A stretch of DNA of 64,000 nt from Curtobacterium sp. MCPF17_052 (GCF_003234085.1 NZ_QKSD01000001.1:379527-443526), one strand, 5' to 3'. Counted from the first letter of the stretch, positions 16,829-26,309 are shown. A program made the numbers and translations. Notes: generated by a model from the letters alone, not told the origin.

Positions 16829-18060
16829 CCGACACCAGCATGATCACGAACGGACAGCCCGTCCTCGCCGCCACCGCTGCGGCCGCGTCCGGCCCGGAGC
16901 ACGTCGAGGTCCCGACCGCCTACGACGCGATCCTGCTCGCCGGCTTCGGCGGTCCGGAGGGCCAGGACGACGTCATCCCGTTCCTCCGCAACGTCACCCG
17001 TGGCCGCGGGATCCCGGACGAGCGGCTCGAAGAGGTCGCGCACCACTACCGTCACTTCGGCGGAGTCAGCCCGATCAACGCCCAGAACCGCGCGCTCAAG
17101 GCCGCGCTCGAGGCCGAGCTCGCATCGCGCGGCATCGACATGCCCGTGCTCTGGGGCAACCGCAACTGGGAGCCGTACCTCGAGGGCGCGTTCACCGAGG
17201 CCGCCGACAAGGGCTACAACAAGCTCATCGCGATCGCCACGAGCGCGTACTCGTCGTTCTCCAGCTGCCGCCAGTACCGCGAGGACTACGCCCGCGTGCT
17301 CGACGAGACCGGTCTGATCGACACCATCCAGATCGACAAGGTCCGCCAGTTCTTCGACCACCCGGGCTTCGTCCGCCCGTTCATCGACGGTGTCCGCGAC
17401 GGGCTGGCCCGCGCGATCGCCGAGAACGACGGGCTCGACGTCGCGACCGAGCTGCAGGTGCTGTTCTCCACGCACTCGATCCCGTCGACCGACGCCGCCC
17501 GGTCCGGTCCCGACTACCGCGGCTTCGACGAGCACGGGGCGTACGAGGCGCAGCACCTGGCCGTCGGCGAGGTCGTCCTCGACCAGGCGTGGGCGGAACT
17601 GCTCGAGCAGCCCGAGCACGCCCACCTGCAGGGAACGTCGAAGCCCGCCTGGAAGCTCGTCTACCAGTCCCGCTCGGGCCCCCCGACGCAGCCGTGGCTC
17701 GAGCCCGACATCAACGACTACATGAACGAGGAGCTCAAGGGCGGCCCGACCCGCGCCGTGCTCATCGTGCCGCTCGGCTTCGTCAGCGACCACATGGAGG
17801 TCATGTGGGACCTCGACGAGGAAGCCACCGAGACCGCCGGTGAACTCGGTTACTGGTCGCTCCGCACGCAGACCCCCGGCGTCGACCCCGCCTACGTGTC
17901 GGGTCTCGTCGACCTCGTGCTCGAGCGGGTCAACGGGACACCGAAGGCCGAGCGACCGCACATGACCGACATCGGGCCCTGGTACGACGTGTGCCGTCCG
18001 GGGTGCTGCGAGAACGTGCGAGCGGGGTTCAAGCCCGCCGCCGCCGGCGTCGCCCCGTGA
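16825..18060 (+). CDS. hemH: Coproporphyrin III ferrochelatase
   Basis: Inserts Fe2+ into coproporphyrin III (CpfC role). The 411-residue product begins its conserved part at AILLAGFGGPEGQDDVIPFLRNVTRGRGIP, includes the HFGGVSPINAQNR motif, a Cys in SSCRQYRED, the metal-site THSIPS and the FVSDHMEVMWDLDEEA region. The C-terminal CRPGCC cluster together with the internal Cys could hold a [2Fe-2S] centre as in some actinobacterial ferrochelatases, but the spacing differs from the mycobacterial one and this is inference. ATGA overlap with hemQ and GTGA at its end show tight coupling. Confidence 0.95.
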   Translation: MTDTSMITNGQPVLAATAAAASGPEHVEVPTAYDAILLAGFGGPEGQDDVIPFLRNVTRGRGIPDERLEEVAHHYRHFGGVSPINAQNRALKAALEAELASRGIDMPVLWGNRNWEPYLEGAFTEAADKGYNKLIAIATSAYSSFSSCRQYREDYARVLDETGLIDTIQIDKVRQFFDHPGFVRPFIDGVRDGLARAIAENDGLDVATELQVLFSTHSIPSTDAARSGPDYRGFDEHGAYEAQHLAVGEVVLDQAWAELLEQPEHAHLQGTSKPAWKLVYQSRSGPPTQPWLEPDINDYMNEELKGGPTRAVLIVPLGFVSDHMEVMWDLDEEATETAGELGYWSLRTQTPGVDPAYVSGLVDLVLERVNGTPKAERPHMTDIGPWYDVCRPGCCENVRAGFKPAAAGVAP

Positions 18061-18089
18061 CCGACGGCTCCGCACCGGAGGACCCTGCC

Positions 18090-19136
18090 ATGCAGGACCC
18101 CGCATCGTCGAAGTCGTCGGGCGACAAGCCCGCCATCCGGCTGGGGACCCGCGCCAGCCGACTCGCGGTCGCCCAGTCACGGGACATCGCGGACCGGCTC
18201 GCCAAGGCGTCCGGTCGGCCGGTGGAACTCGTCACCGTGACCAGCGAGGGTGACACGAACCGCGCCTCCCTGGCGTCGCTCGGCGGCACCGGCGTGTTCG
18301 CGTCGGCGCTCCGTGAGGCCCTGGTGGCGCACGAGGTCGACGTCCTCGTGCACTCCCTCAAGGACCTGCCGACGGCGCCGTACCCGGGCCTGACGATCGG
18401 CGCGGTCCCGAAGCGCGCTGACGCTCGCGACGTGCTGGTCGCCCGCAACGGCGCGACGGTGGAGACCCTGCCCGAGGGTGCGACCGTCGGGACGGGATCA
18501 CCCCGCCGTGCCGCGCAGCTCAAGGCCGACCGACCCGACCTCGACGTCGTCGACATCCGCGGCAACATCGACACCCGGCTCGCCCGTGTCGAGGACGATC
18601 TGGACGCCGTCGTGCTCGCCGCCGCCGGACTCGGTCGCATCGGTCGACTCGACGCGGCCACCGAGCTGCTCGACCTCGGCTTCTGGCCGAGCGCTCCCGG
18701 ACAGGGCGCCCTGGCCGTGGAGATCCGTGCGGACGAGGACGACCGGAACCTGCTCGCCGCCCTGCGGAAGATCGAGCACGCCCCGACCCGGCTCACCGTC
18801 ACCGCAGAACGTGAGGTCCTGGCGAAGCTCGAGGCGGGCTGCTCCGCACCGATCGGTGCGACGGCGGTCGTCGACGCCGAGATGCTCCTGGTGTCCGCGA
18901 CGGTGTACAGCCCGGACGGGTCCGAGTACCGGACGGCCTCGCACGCGGCGATGCTCGACGGCTCCGCGCAGGACCGCCTCGACGAAGCACTGTCCGTCGC
19001 CGGCCGAGTCGCCGACGAACTCCTCGAGAACGGTGCCGCCGAACTCGCCGACCTGCCCGCGACGACCGGTCCCGGATCCGACGAACCGGACACCGGGCAC
19101 ACCGCCGGCCCCGGGCTGGCGAACCCGGCCGAGTAG
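18090..19136 (+). CDS. hemC: Hydroxymethylbilane synthase (porphobilinogen deaminase)
   Basis: Joins four porphobilinogen molecules to hydroxymethylbilane. The 348-residue product shows LGTRASRLAVAQSRDIAD at the N-terminus, HSLKDLPT, the RAAQLKADRPDLDVVDIRGNIDTRL segment with catalytic arginines, and C251 in LEAGCSAPIGA, the cysteine that carries the dipyrromethane cofactor. The ATG at 18090 is preferred because GGAGGA ends seven bases before it; a GTG at 18057 overlapping the hemH stop is an alternative. The C-terminal 30 residues are low-complexity. A 15-bp tandem repeat separates it from hemD. Confidence 0.95.
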   Translation: MQDPASSKSSGDKPAIRLGTRASRLAVAQSRDIADRLAKASGRPVELVTVTSEGDTNRASLASLGGTGVFASALREALVAHEVDVLVHSLKDLPTAPYPGLTIGAVPKRADARDVLVARNGATVETLPEGATVGTGSPRRAAQLKADRPDLDVVDIRGNIDTRLARVEDDLDAVVLAAAGLGRIGRLDAATELLDLGFWPSAPGQGALAVEIRADEDDRNLLAALRKIEHAPTRLTVTAEREVLAKLEAGCSAPIGATAVVDAEMLLVSATVYSPDGSEYRTASHAAMLDGSAQDRLDEALSVAGRVADELLENGAAELADLPATTGPGSDEPDTGHTAGPGLANPAE

Positions 19137-19185
19137 GGCGGGCACCACGGACGACACCCGGAGCTCCACGGACGCCGCTGCGACG

Positions 19186-19245
19186 GCGACGACGACCGCT
19201 GCGACGACGACCGCTGCGACGACGACCGCGGCGACGACGACCGCT
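19186..19245 (+). repeat. 15-bp tandem repeat (four units) directly before hemD
   Basis: Four contiguous units of GCGACGACGACCGCT (one with a final G) fill 19186-19245 and end exactly at the presumed GTG start of hemD. Confidence 0.9.
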
Positions 19246-20025
19246 GTGCCGAGCGACGGACGGTCGACCCGCCGACCGGTCGTGCTCGTGCCGCGCGGGG
19301 GTCCGTGGGGTGACCGGGTCGCCGAGGCCGCCCGATCGCGGGGGCTTGACGCCGTGGTCGTCCCGCTCATCGCCGACCAGCCCCCCGCCGACACGGGTCC
19401 GCTGGAAGCCGCCCTGGTCCAGCTCGCAGCGGCAGCAGGAGCGCCCGGTTCCGCTGCCCCCTGGCTCGTGGTGACCAGTGCGACCACCGTGCGGGTGCTC
19501 GCGGAACGCATGGCGGGCCTCCCGTCCGGTGTCCGCGTCGCCGCCGTCGGCACCGCGACCGCGCGTGCCGCCCGCACGGTCGGCTGGCCCGTCGACCTGC
19601 TGCCGGACGACGCCTCGGCCGCCGGACTCGTGACCGCCCTGCCCGACGGTGCCCGTCTCGTCGTGCACCCACGCTCCGACCTGGCCGCCCCGACCCTGGT
19701 CGACGGCCTGCACGCCCGCGGCATCGCCGTCGTCGACGTGGTCGCGTACCGCACCGTGGGGACCGGCGATGAACCCATCGCCACGGACCCGGCGCCGGAC
19801 GTCGTCCTCGTGACGAGCGGCAGCGTCGCCCGCGAAGTCGTCCGCCGACTCACCCCCCTCAGCCCGCGCACCCGGATCGCCTGCATCGGCCCGGGCACCG
19901 CCGCCGAGACCCGCGACGCCGGACTGCCCGTGCACGTCGTCGCAGCCGAGCGGTCCGCCGAAGCCCTCCTCGACGCCGTCGTCGAGTCCCTCGCCCCACA
20001 CCCCGAACAGGAAGGTCACTCGTGA
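19246..20025 (+). CDS. hemD: Uroporphyrinogen-III synthase
   Basis: Cyclises and inverts ring D of hydroxymethylbilane to uroporphyrinogen III. The family is poorly conserved; the assignment rests on the two-lobed layout starting [22 protein letters not shown], on [39 protein letters not shown], the [14 protein letters not shown] segment and [14 protein letters not shown] near the end, and on its place between hemC and hemB. The GTG at 19246 is the first start codon in frame after the hemC stop, 109 bp away; no ribosome site precedes it, only a 15-bp repeat array that would read as an Ala/Thr tract. The true start is therefore uncertain. The stop overlaps hemB (GTGA). Confidence 0.85.
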   Translation: MPSDGRSTRRPVVLVPRGGPWGDRVAEAARSRGLDAVVVPLIADQPPADTGPLEAALVQLAAAAGAPGSAAPWLVVTSATTVRVLAERMAGLPSGVRVAAVGTATARAARTVGWPVDLLPDDASAAGLVTALPDGARLVVHPRSDLAAPTLVDGLHARGIAVVDVVAYRTVGTGDEPIATDPAPDVVLVTSGSVAREVVRRLTPLSPRTRIACIGPGTAAETRDAGLPVHVVAAERSAEALLDAVVESLAPHPEQEGHS

Positions 20026-21077
20026 CTGGACGCTTCCCCCAGGTCCGCCCCCGACGACTCCGCGCCACCCCCGCGATGCGTCGACTCGTCGCCGAGACCC
20101 GGCTCCACCCCGCCGAGCTCGTGCTGCCGATGTTCATCCGCGAAGGCGCCACCGACGCGATCGACATCACGAGCATGCCCGGGGTCCAGCAGCACTCCCT
20201 CGACTCGTTCCGCCGTGCGCTCAACGAGGCAGCGTCGGTCGGCATCGGGGGCGTGAACCTGTTCGGCGTGCCCGTGCGCAAGGACGCCGTCGGCTCCGGC
20301 GCGACGGACCCGGAGGGCATCCTCAACGTCGCGATCCGGGTGGCGAAGGAGGAGGTCGGCGATGCGCTCGTCGTGCAGTCCGACCTGTGCCTCGACGAGT
20401 TCACCGACCACGGCCACTGCGGCGTGCTCGCGACCGACGGCTCGGTCGACAACGACGCCACGCTCCTGCGGTACCGGGACATGGCGGTCGCGCAGGCCGA
20501 AGCCGGCGCCGAGCTGGTCTGCCTGAGCGGGATGATGGACGGCCAGATCGCCGCCGCCCGCGACGCCCTCGACGTCTCCGGCCACTCCGGCACCGCGCTC
20601 CTCGCCTACGCCGCGAAGTACGCCTCCGCGTTCTACGGCCCGTTCCGGGAGGCCGTCGCCTCCACCCTGCAGGGCGACCGGCGCACGTACCAGCTCGACT
20701 CCGGCAACGGGCGCGAGGGACTGCGCGAGGTCGAGCAGGACATCGAGGAGGGTGCCGACATCGTCATGGTGAAGCCCGCCATGAGCTACCTCGACGTCCT
20801 CGCCCGCACCGCGGACACCTCGCCCGTCCCGGTCTGGGCGTACCAGATCTCGGGCGAGTACGCGATGATCACCGCAGCCGCCCAGAACGGCTGGATCGAC
20901 CGGGACGCAGCCGCGATGGAGGCGCTCATCGGCATCAAGCGCGCCGGTGCCGACGCGATCCTCACCTACTTCGCGGTCGACATCGCCCGCAAGCTCAACG
21001 ACGAAGCGGGCCTGCGCACCTCGGGCAGCACTGCGGACGTCGCCGGCATCGCCACGACCGGGAAGGCCCCCGAATGA
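20022..21077 (+). CDS. hemB: Delta-aminolevulinic acid dehydratase (porphobilinogen synthase)
   Basis: Condenses two 5-aminolevulinate molecules to porphobilinogen. The 351-residue product has the two Schiff-base lysines: K199 in [17 protein letters not shown] and K251 in [11 protein letters not shown]. The metal-site region reads [15 protein letters not shown], which keeps only part of the cysteine-rich zinc motif (Cys in DLCLDE and GHCG), so a mixed or Mg-dependent site is possible. GTG 20022 overlaps the hemD stop and the gene ends in an ATGA overlap with hemL, so translation of hemD-hemB-hemL is coupled. Confidence 0.96.
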   Translation: MTGRFPQVRPRRLRATPAMRRLVAETRLHPAELVLPMFIREGATDAIDITSMPGVQQHSLDSFRRALNEAASVGIGGVNLFGVPVRKDAVGSGATDPEGILNVAIRVAKEEVGDALVVQSDLCLDEFTDHGHCGVLATDGSVDNDATLLRYRDMAVAQAEAGAELVCLSGMMDGQIAAARDALDVSGHSGTALLAYAAKYASAFYGPFREAVASTLQGDRRTYQLDSGNGREGLREVEQDIEEGADIVMVKPAMSYLDVLARTADTSPVPVWAYQISGEYAMITAAAQNGWIDRDAAAMEALIGIKRAGADAILTYFAVDIARKLNDEAGLRTSGSTADVAGIATTGKAPE

Positions 21078-22417
21078 CCTCGACGACGACCACGAACGAC
21101 CAGCTGTTCGGCCGTGCGAAGAACAGCATCCCCGGGGGTGTGAACTCGCCGGTCCGTGCGTACGGCTCGGTCGGCGGCACACCCCGGTTCCTCGTGAACG
21201 CGAAGGGCGCGTACGTCACCGACGCCGAGGGTCGCGAGTACGTGGACCTCGTGGCGTCCTGGGGCCCGGCGATCCTCGGGCACGCCCACCCCGGCACGGT
21301 CGAGGCCGTCCAGCAGGCGGCGGCCCGCGGGCTGTCGTTCGGCGCCTCCACCCCGGGCGAGACCGAGCTGGCCGAACTCGTGAAGCAGCGGGTGCAGGTC
21401 GACGGCGACGGTCCGATCGAGAAGATCCGCATGGTGTCGACCGGCACCGAGGCCACGATGACCGCGATCCGTCTGGCGCGCGGCTACACCGGCCGTGACC
21501 TGCTGGTGAAGTTCGCCGGGCACTACCACGGCCACTCCGACTCGCTGCTGGCCGAGGCCGGCTCCGGCGTCGCGACGCTCGCCCTCCCGGGCAGCGCCGG
21601 CATCACCGCCGAGACCGCCGCGCAGACCCTGGTGCTGCCGTACAACGACCTGGACGCCGTCCGCCGCGCCTTCGACGAGCACTCCGAACGCATCGCCGCC
21701 GTGATCGTCGAGGCCGCAGCCGCGAACATGGGCGTCCTGGCACCCGAGCGCGGGTTCAACCGGGCGCTCGCGCAGATCACCCGGTCGCACGGCGCGCTGC
21801 TGATCGTCGACGAGGTCCTCACCGGCTTCCGCGTGGGACCCGCCGGCTGGTGGGGCCTCGAGGCGTCGAACACCGTCCCCGACGGCGCCGGGTGGAAGCC
21901 CGACCTGGTCACCTACGGCAAGGTCATCGGTGGTGGCATGCCCCTCGCCGCGCTGGGTGGTCGGCGCGAGGTGATGGACTTCCTCGCGCCGATCGGCCCG
22001 GTGTACCAGGCTGGCACGCTCTCCGGGAACCCGCTGGCGGTCGCCGCCGGCATCGCCACGCTCCGTGCCGCGACGGCCGACGTCTACGCGCACCTCGACC
22101 GCACGGCCGACGTCGTCTCCCGCGCGACGAGCGAGGCCCTGTCCGCCGAGGGTGTCGCGCACACCGTGCAGCACGCCGGCAACCTGTTCTCGTTCGCGTT
22201 CACGGACACCCCGCCGCGGAACTACGACGACGTCCGCGCGCAGGACGTCTTCCGGTACGCGCCGTTCTTCCACAGCATGCTCGACTCCGGCGTCACCCTG
22301 CCGCCGAGCGTGTTCGAGGCGTGGTTCCTCACCGCGGCGCACGACGAGCGTGCGGTCTCGCAGATCCTCGACGCCCTGCCCGCTGCGGCGAAGGCGGCGG
22401 CTGCCGCCACGGCCTGA
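21074..22417 (+). CDS. hemL: Glutamate-1-semialdehyde 2,1-aminomutase
   Basis: PLP enzyme that turns glutamate-1-semialdehyde into 5-aminolevulinate. The 447-residue product has the family opening [25 protein letters not shown], the [19 protein letters not shown] segment, [12 protein letters not shown], and the PLP lysine K283 in [17 protein letters not shown]. It works with HemA, encoded at the other end of the haem locus. It is the last gene of the coupled hemQ-to-hemL run; repeats and a hairpin follow it. Confidence 0.96.
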   Translation: MTSTTTTNDQLFGRAKNSIPGGVNSPVRAYGSVGGTPRFLVNAKGAYVTDAEGREYVDLVASWGPAILGHAHPGTVEAVQQAAARGLSFGASTPGETELAELVKQRVQVDGDGPIEKIRMVSTGTEATMTAIRLARGYTGRDLLVKFAGHYHGHSDSLLAEAGSGVATLALPGSAGITAETAAQTLVLPYNDLDAVRRAFDEHSERIAAVIVEAAAANMGVLAPERGFNRALAQITRSHGALLIVDEVLTGFRVGPAGWWGLEASNTVPDGAGWKPDLVTYGKVIGGGMPLAALGGRREVMDFLAPIGPVYQAGTLSGNPLAVAAGIATLRAATADVYAHLDRTADVVSRATSEALSAEGVAHTVQHAGNLFSFAFTDTPPRNYDDVRAQDVFRYAPFFHSMLDSGVTLPPSVFEAWFLTAAHDERAVSQILDALPAAAKAAAAATA

Positions 22418-22449
22418 CGGGCCGCCTGCGCGAGACGAGTGCGCCCGCG

Positions 22450-22499
22450 CGAGACGCCTCGGAGTACGCGAGACGCCTCGAAATGTCCGAGACGCCCCT
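22450..22499. repeat. Direct repeat with 19-bp period
   Basis: CGAGACGCCTCG at 22450-22461 and 22469-22480, and a third copy at 22488-22499 with changed last bases, are spaced 19 bp apart; the third copy is also the left arm of the hairpin that follows. A shorter CGAGACG is at 22431. Confidence 0.7.
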
Positions 22500-22517
22500 G
22501 AACTCCAGGGCGTCTCG
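22488..22517. terminator. Bidirectional hairpin terminator
   Basis: Perfect 10-bp stem (CGAGACGCCC / GGGCGTCTCG) with a 10-nt loop, between the convergent hemL and ABC-ATPase genes. No T-run, as is common in high-GC Actinobacteria. Confidence 0.6.
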
Positions 22518-22594
22518 GTGCTTCCGGGGCGTCGTGCGGTGACGGGCCCGTCTCATGGCGGCGGGACGCGGCCCGGCCGGGAGGCGCGGCTCGT

Positions 22595-23380
22595 CTAGTC
22601 CGCGCGGCGCGCGTGCCAGCGTCCACCGCTGCGCTCGACCGCCAGCGGGAAGTCGAACGCCGCCGACACCCGCGCCGAGGTGATGACCTCGTCTGCGTGC
22701 CCCACGGCCACGACCGCCCCGTCTCGCAGCAGCATCGCGTGCGAGGTCGACGCCGGCAGGTCCTCGAGGTGGTGGGTGACCATCACGCTGCCGAGCTCCG
22801 GCTGCCGGACCCGCAGCGCGTCGACGGTCTCGAGCAGGTGTTCCCGCGCCGCGACGTCCAGCCCGGTGGCGGGTTCGTCGAGCAGCAGCAGCCGTGGCTC
22901 GGACATCAGCGCCCGGGCGATCAGCGCTCGTCCCCGTTCGCCCTGGGACAGCACCGGCCAGCGGGCGTCACGACGGGCGGCCAACCCGACGTCGGCGACG
23001 TGCTGCTCGGCGCGCGCGATGTCGGAAGCGGTCGGCTCCCACCGCACCATGAGGTCGGTCGTGCCGGTGAGCCCGGTGAGCACGGTCTCCAGGACCGTGA
23101 GCGGCGAGAGCATGCGGTGCCGCGGGTCGACGTGGCCGATGTGTTCGCGGAGCTCCCGGACGTCGACACGACCCAGGCGGTGCCCGAGCAGCTCGACCGT
23201 GCCCGCGGAGGGGTGTCCGGTCGCACCGAGGACGGCGAGCAGCGTGGACTTGCCCGCACCGTTCGGACCGAGCAGTGCCCAGTGCTCGCCGGCGCGGACG
23301 GTCAGGTCGACGTCGTGCAGCAGGTCCCGGCCGCTGCGGGTGACACGGAGTCCAGAGGTGCGGAGGAGGACGTCGTTCAT
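22595..23380 (-). CDS. ABC transporter ATP-binding protein (YlmA-like)
   Basis: A 261-residue single nucleotide-binding domain. Walker A is GPNGAGKST near residue 40, the signature is LSQGERGRALIARAL, Walker B is LLLLDEPATGL and the H-loop is VTHHLEDLP. There is no permease gene beside it, so it either pairs with a distant membrane partner or acts alone; the closest layout I recognise is the orphan ATPase YlmA. ATG 23380 starts just before the first strand; GAGGAT six bases upstream is a weak leaderless -10. The gene has no obvious link to the convergent haem genes. Confidence 0.8.
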   Translation of the reverse strand: MNDVLLRTSGLRVTRSGRDLLHDVDLTVRAGEHWALLGPNGAGKSTLLAVLGATGHPSAGTVELLGHRLGRVDVRELREHIGHVDPRHRMLSPLTVLETVLTGLTGTTDLMVRWEPTASDIARAEQHVADVGLAARRDARWPVLSQGERGRALIARALMSEPRLLLLDEPATGLDVAAREHLLETVDALRVRQPELGSVMVTHHLEDLPASTSHAMLLRDGAVVAVGHADEVITSARVSAAFDFPLAVERSGGRWHARRAD

Positions 23381-23418
23381 CCCGCCATCCTCGCGCACCT
23401 CGGCGGACGCGGCCGCTG

Positions 23419-24087
23419 TCAGGCCGCTGCGGCCCGGGCGGTGGCCAGGTGCTCGGCCATCGCACGTCCGAGTCCGCGGACGAGGGCTCCGCCGGCTTCA
23501 CCGTCACGGCCCTTCGCGGCGGCACGGAAGCCGTCGAGGGCCTGTTCCACGTCCCAGAAGACGAACTCGGGCTCGCCGATCCGCACGAACTTCGCCCGGT
23601 TCAGCAGGGACTCGCTCGTCTTGATCAGCAGCTCGTTGCCGGACTTCTGCACCATGAACGCGATCGCCCGGTCGATGTCGTCGTTCAGCGCGCGGTCCTC
23701 GGCCTTCGCGTGGGCACGCATGTCGTCGAGGATCGCGCCGAACGCCTTCACGTCGGCGTCCTCGAAGCGGGGGAAGGACCAGCGGGCGGCGAGTTCGCCG
23801 AAGCCGAAGAGCATCTGGAACGCGTCGTCGTAGGCCTCACGCGTGGGGGAGGCGACGCGGGTGTACCGGTTCGCCTCCATCTCGACCAGGCCGTAGTCGA
23901 CGAGCTTGGCGATCGCCTCGCGGATCGGCGTTCGACTCACACCCAGCCAGGCGACGAGTTCGTCGTCGTTCAGGCGTTCGCCGGCCTGCAGCGTGCCGTC
24001 CTGGATGGCGGCGAGCATCTTCTCGAGGACGACGTCCCGGAGGAGCTTCCGGGGCGAGTTCTCGACGGTCGACTTGGGTACCGGCAT
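23419..24087 (-). CDS. GntR family transcriptional regulator
   Basis: A 222-residue repressor-type protein. Residues 15-80 form the GntR winged helix: the helix-turn-helix LNDDELVAWLGVSRTPIREAIAKL followed by YGLVEMEANRYTRV. The C-terminal all-helical part (about residues 85-215) resembles an FCD-like ligand domain but lacks an obvious metal-binding His set. GGAG lies about seven bases before the ATG. A minus-strand TAGGAT box at 24122-24127 could drive it. The effector and targets are not evident; the next genes upstream are the AcuI-like reductase, also on the minus strand. Confidence 0.8.
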   Translation of the reverse strand: MPVPKSTVENSPRKLLRDVVLEKMLAAIQDGTLQAGERLNDDELVAWLGVSRTPIREAIAKLVDYGLVEMEANRYTRVASPTREAYDDAFQMLFGFGELAARWSFPRFEDADVKAFGAILDDMRAHAKAEDRALNDDIDRAIAFMVQKSGNELLIKTSESLLNRAKFVRIGEPEFVFWDVEQALDGFRAAAKGRDGEAGGALVRGLGRAMAEHLATARAAAA

Positions 24088-24121
24088 CCGGGTCTCCTCA
24101 GTGAAGGTGTTCGGAACTCAA

Positions 24122-24127
24122 ATCCTA
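24122..24127 (-). promoter_or_regulatory. Candidate -10 box for GntR gene
   Basis: TAGGAT on the minus strand about 35 bases before the start codon, in a locally AT-rich gap. Confidence 0.35.
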
Positions 24128-24173
24128 ACGTGACATTGTGCAAACGCTTGGCAAAGATGTCGCTGGTCGCGGT

Positions 24174-25151
24174 TCACGCCCGGACGTCGACCACCGTCCG
24201 CCCGTGCACCCGTCCCGCGACCACCTCGGCGCCGACCTCGATCGCCGCCGCCAGGTCCACCGTCCGCGTGACCCCGGCGAGCAGCGTCGGGTCGAGGTCC
24301 GACACGAGCCGGTCCCACGCCCGCTTCCGCAGCGGCAGCGGTGCGTCCACCGAGTTCACCCCGAGCAGCGACACCCCGCGCAGGATGAACGGGAGGACCG
24401 TGGTCGGCAGGGCACTGTCCTGCGCGAGACCGCAGGCGGTCACCGCGCCGCCCCACTTTGTCGAGGCCAGGACGTTCGCCAGGGTCGCACCGCCGACGCT
24501 GTCGACCGCACCGGCCCAGATCGCACGCTGCATCGGCTTCCCGACTTCCGCGATGGCGGCCCGGTCGATCACCTCGGTCGCGCCGAGCGCGCGCAGCGAG
24601 GCGTCGTTCTCCGGTCGCCCGGTCGACGCCGTCACGGTGTAGCCGCGCGCTGCCAGGAGGGCGATCGCCACCGTGCCCACGCCCCCGGAGGCACCCGTCA
24701 CCAGGATCGGCCCGTCCTCCGGCACGACCACGTGCTCGAGGGCCAGCACGCTGAGCATCGCCGTGAACCCCGCCGTCCCGATCGCCGCGGCACGCTCGTC
24801 GGGCATGTCGTCCGCCAGTCGCACCAGGGACCCGGCCGGGGCCAGCGCCCGCTCCGCCCAGCCGCCGTGTCGCGTCTCACCGAGTCCGGCGCCGTTGAGC
24901 ACCACGCGGTCCCCGACGGCGACGTCGGTCACCCCGCTGCCCACTGCTGCGAGCGTGCCGACGGCGTCGATCCCGGGGACGAGCGGATCCACCCGGGCGA
25001 CGCCGGGGTTGCCGGCCAGCGCCAGGCCGTCCTTGTAGTTGACGCTGGACAGGGTGACGTCGAGGAGGGCCTCACCGGGGCCCGGGTCGCCGATCTCGAC
25101 GTCGATGACGGCGGGGGTTGCGGAACGTGAGGCGAGGACGGCGCGGGTCAT
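24174..25151 (-). CDS. AcuI/YhdH-type NADPH-dependent quinone or acrylyl-CoA reductase
   Basis: A 325-residue medium-chain dehydrogenase/reductase without zinc. Hallmarks of the YhdH/AcuI group are the SSVNYKDGLAL motif near residue 37, the PGIDAVGTLAAVG segment, the GTAGFTAMLSVLALE region and the Rossmann motif VTGASGGVGTVAIALL, then the VDSVGGATLANVLAS stretch. These enzymes reduce acrylyl-CoA or enones with NADPH. ATG 25151 is supported by TAGCGT seven bases upstream (leaderless). It precedes the GntR gene by 86 bp on the same strand. Confidence 0.85.
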   Translation of the reverse strand: MTRAVLASRSATPAVIDVEIGDPGPGEALLDVTLSSVNYKDGLALAGNPGVARVDPLVPGIDAVGTLAAVGSGVTDVAVGDRVVLNGAGLGETRHGGWAERALAPAGSLVRLADDMPDERAAAIGTAGFTAMLSVLALEHVVVPEDGPILVTGASGGVGTVAIALLAARGYTVTASTGRPENDASLRALGATEVIDRAAIAEVGKPMQRAIWAGAVDSVGGATLANVLASTKWGGAVTACGLAQDSALPTTVLPFILRGVSLLGVNSVDAPLPLRKRAWDRLVSDLDPTLLAGVTRTVDLAAAIEVGAEVVAGRVHGRTVVDVRA

Positions 25152-25158
25152 GCGCGCG

Positions 25159-25164
25159 ACGCTA
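25159..25164 (-). promoter_or_regulatory. -10 box of leaderless promoter
   Basis: TAGCGT on the minus strand is followed by seven bases and the ATG of the reductase gene. Confidence 0.5.
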
Positions 25165-25220
25165 CCCCGGGCCTCCCGGCCGAAACCGGGCGGACCGGGC
25201 GGACCTCGGGTGGGACGGCG

Positions 25221-26249
25221 TCAGCCGAACATGATGGCGGCCTCGTCGTACCGGTCCTGCGGCACGGTCTTCAGCTCGCCGAGCGCGTCCGCGAACGAGA
25301 CGTGCACGATGTCGGTGCCCTTCAGCGCGACCATCCGACCCCAGCGCTCCTCGACCACCGCGTCGATCGCCGCCAGCCCGAGGCGCGTCGACAGCACCCG
25401 GTCGTACGCCGTCGGCGTACCGCCGCGCTGGATGTGGCCCAGGGTCGTGGCGCGCGTTTCGATTCCCGTCATCTCCTCGATGAGCGGGGCGAGGCGCTCG
25501 CCGATGCCGCCCAAGCGAGGTCGGCCGAAGGCATCCAGGCCGCGCTCGGTGTGGGCGGTGTCCTCGTGGTCCGGGACGAAGCCCTCGGCGACCACGACGA
25601 GCGGTGCGCGTCCGCGGTCGTAGGCGGCCTGCACCCACTCTGCGATCTGCGCCAGGGACGTCTTCTGCTCGGGGATGAGGATCGCGTGCGCGCCCGCTGC
25701 CATGCCCGAGTGCAGGGCGATCCAACCGACGTGCCGGCCCATGACCTCGGCGACCATGCAGCGTGAGTGGGACTCGCCGGTGGTGCGCAGGCGGTCCATC
25801 GCCTCGGTCGCGATCGCCACCGCGGTGTCGAAGCCGAACGTGTAGTCCGTGGCACCGAGGTCGTTGTCGACCGTCTTCGGGACGCCGACGATCTGCAGAC
25901 CGGCGTCGGTCAGGCGCTTCGCGGCGGCCAGCGTGCCCTCGCCGCCGATCGCGACGATGGCGTCGATGCCGTGCCGCCCCAGGGTGTTCGTGATGTTCTC
26001 GACGCCGCCGTTCGGGCCCTCGAAGGGGTTCGTCCGACTCGTGCCGAGGATCGTGCCGCCCTGCTTCGCGATGCCCTGGATGTCCTTCCGGCCGAGCGGC
26101 ACGATGTCACCCTCGACCACACCCCGCCAGCCGTCCCGGAAGCCGACGAACTCGTGGCCGTGGATGGCGATGCCCTTGAGCACGATGGCGCGGATGACCG
26201 CGTTGAGGCCGGGGCAGTCGCCGCCGGAGGTGAGGATGCCGATGCGCAT
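25221..26249 (-). CDS. pfkA: 6-phosphofructokinase
   Basis: Phosphorylates fructose-6-phosphate in glycolysis. The 342-residue product begins with ILTSGGDCPGLNAVIR, has GGEGTLAAAKRL (Gly at the position that usually marks ATP use), the catalytic PKTVDNDL, the MGRHVGWIALHSG motif and GGTPTAYDR near the end. The Lys in PKT and the GGEG combination are usual for actinobacterial PfkA proteins of the mixed ATP/PPi clade; ATP as donor is inferred from the glycine. GGGAG lies five bases before the ATG at 26249. It is divergent from the glycosylase gene. Confidence 0.93.
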   Translation of the reverse strand: MRIGILTSGGDCPGLNAVIRAIVLKGIAIHGHEFVGFRDGWRGVVEGDIVPLGRKDIQGIAKQGGTILGTSRTNPFEGPNGGVENITNTLGRHGIDAIVAIGGEGTLAAAKRLTDAGLQIVGVPKTVDNDLGATDYTFGFDTAVAIATEAMDRLRTTGESHSRCMVAEVMGRHVGWIALHSGMAAGAHAILIPEQKTSLAQIAEWVQAAYDRGRAPLVVVAEGFVPDHEDTAHTERGLDAFGRPRLGGIGERLAPLIEEMTGIETRATTLGHIQRGGTPTAYDRVLSTRLGLAAIDAVVEERWGRMVALKGTDIVHVSFADALGELKTVPQDRYDEAAIMFG

Positions 26250-26309
26250 GGAGACTCCCGTAGTCGGGTCCGAGGGGACGTGCCCATCATGTCTGACGGC
26301 GGTTCCGCT

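Noticed and set aside
20377..20460. HemB zinc site taken as intact
   Set aside because: Only two cysteines of the cysteine-rich motif are visible, so I did not call it a classic zinc-dependent enzyme.
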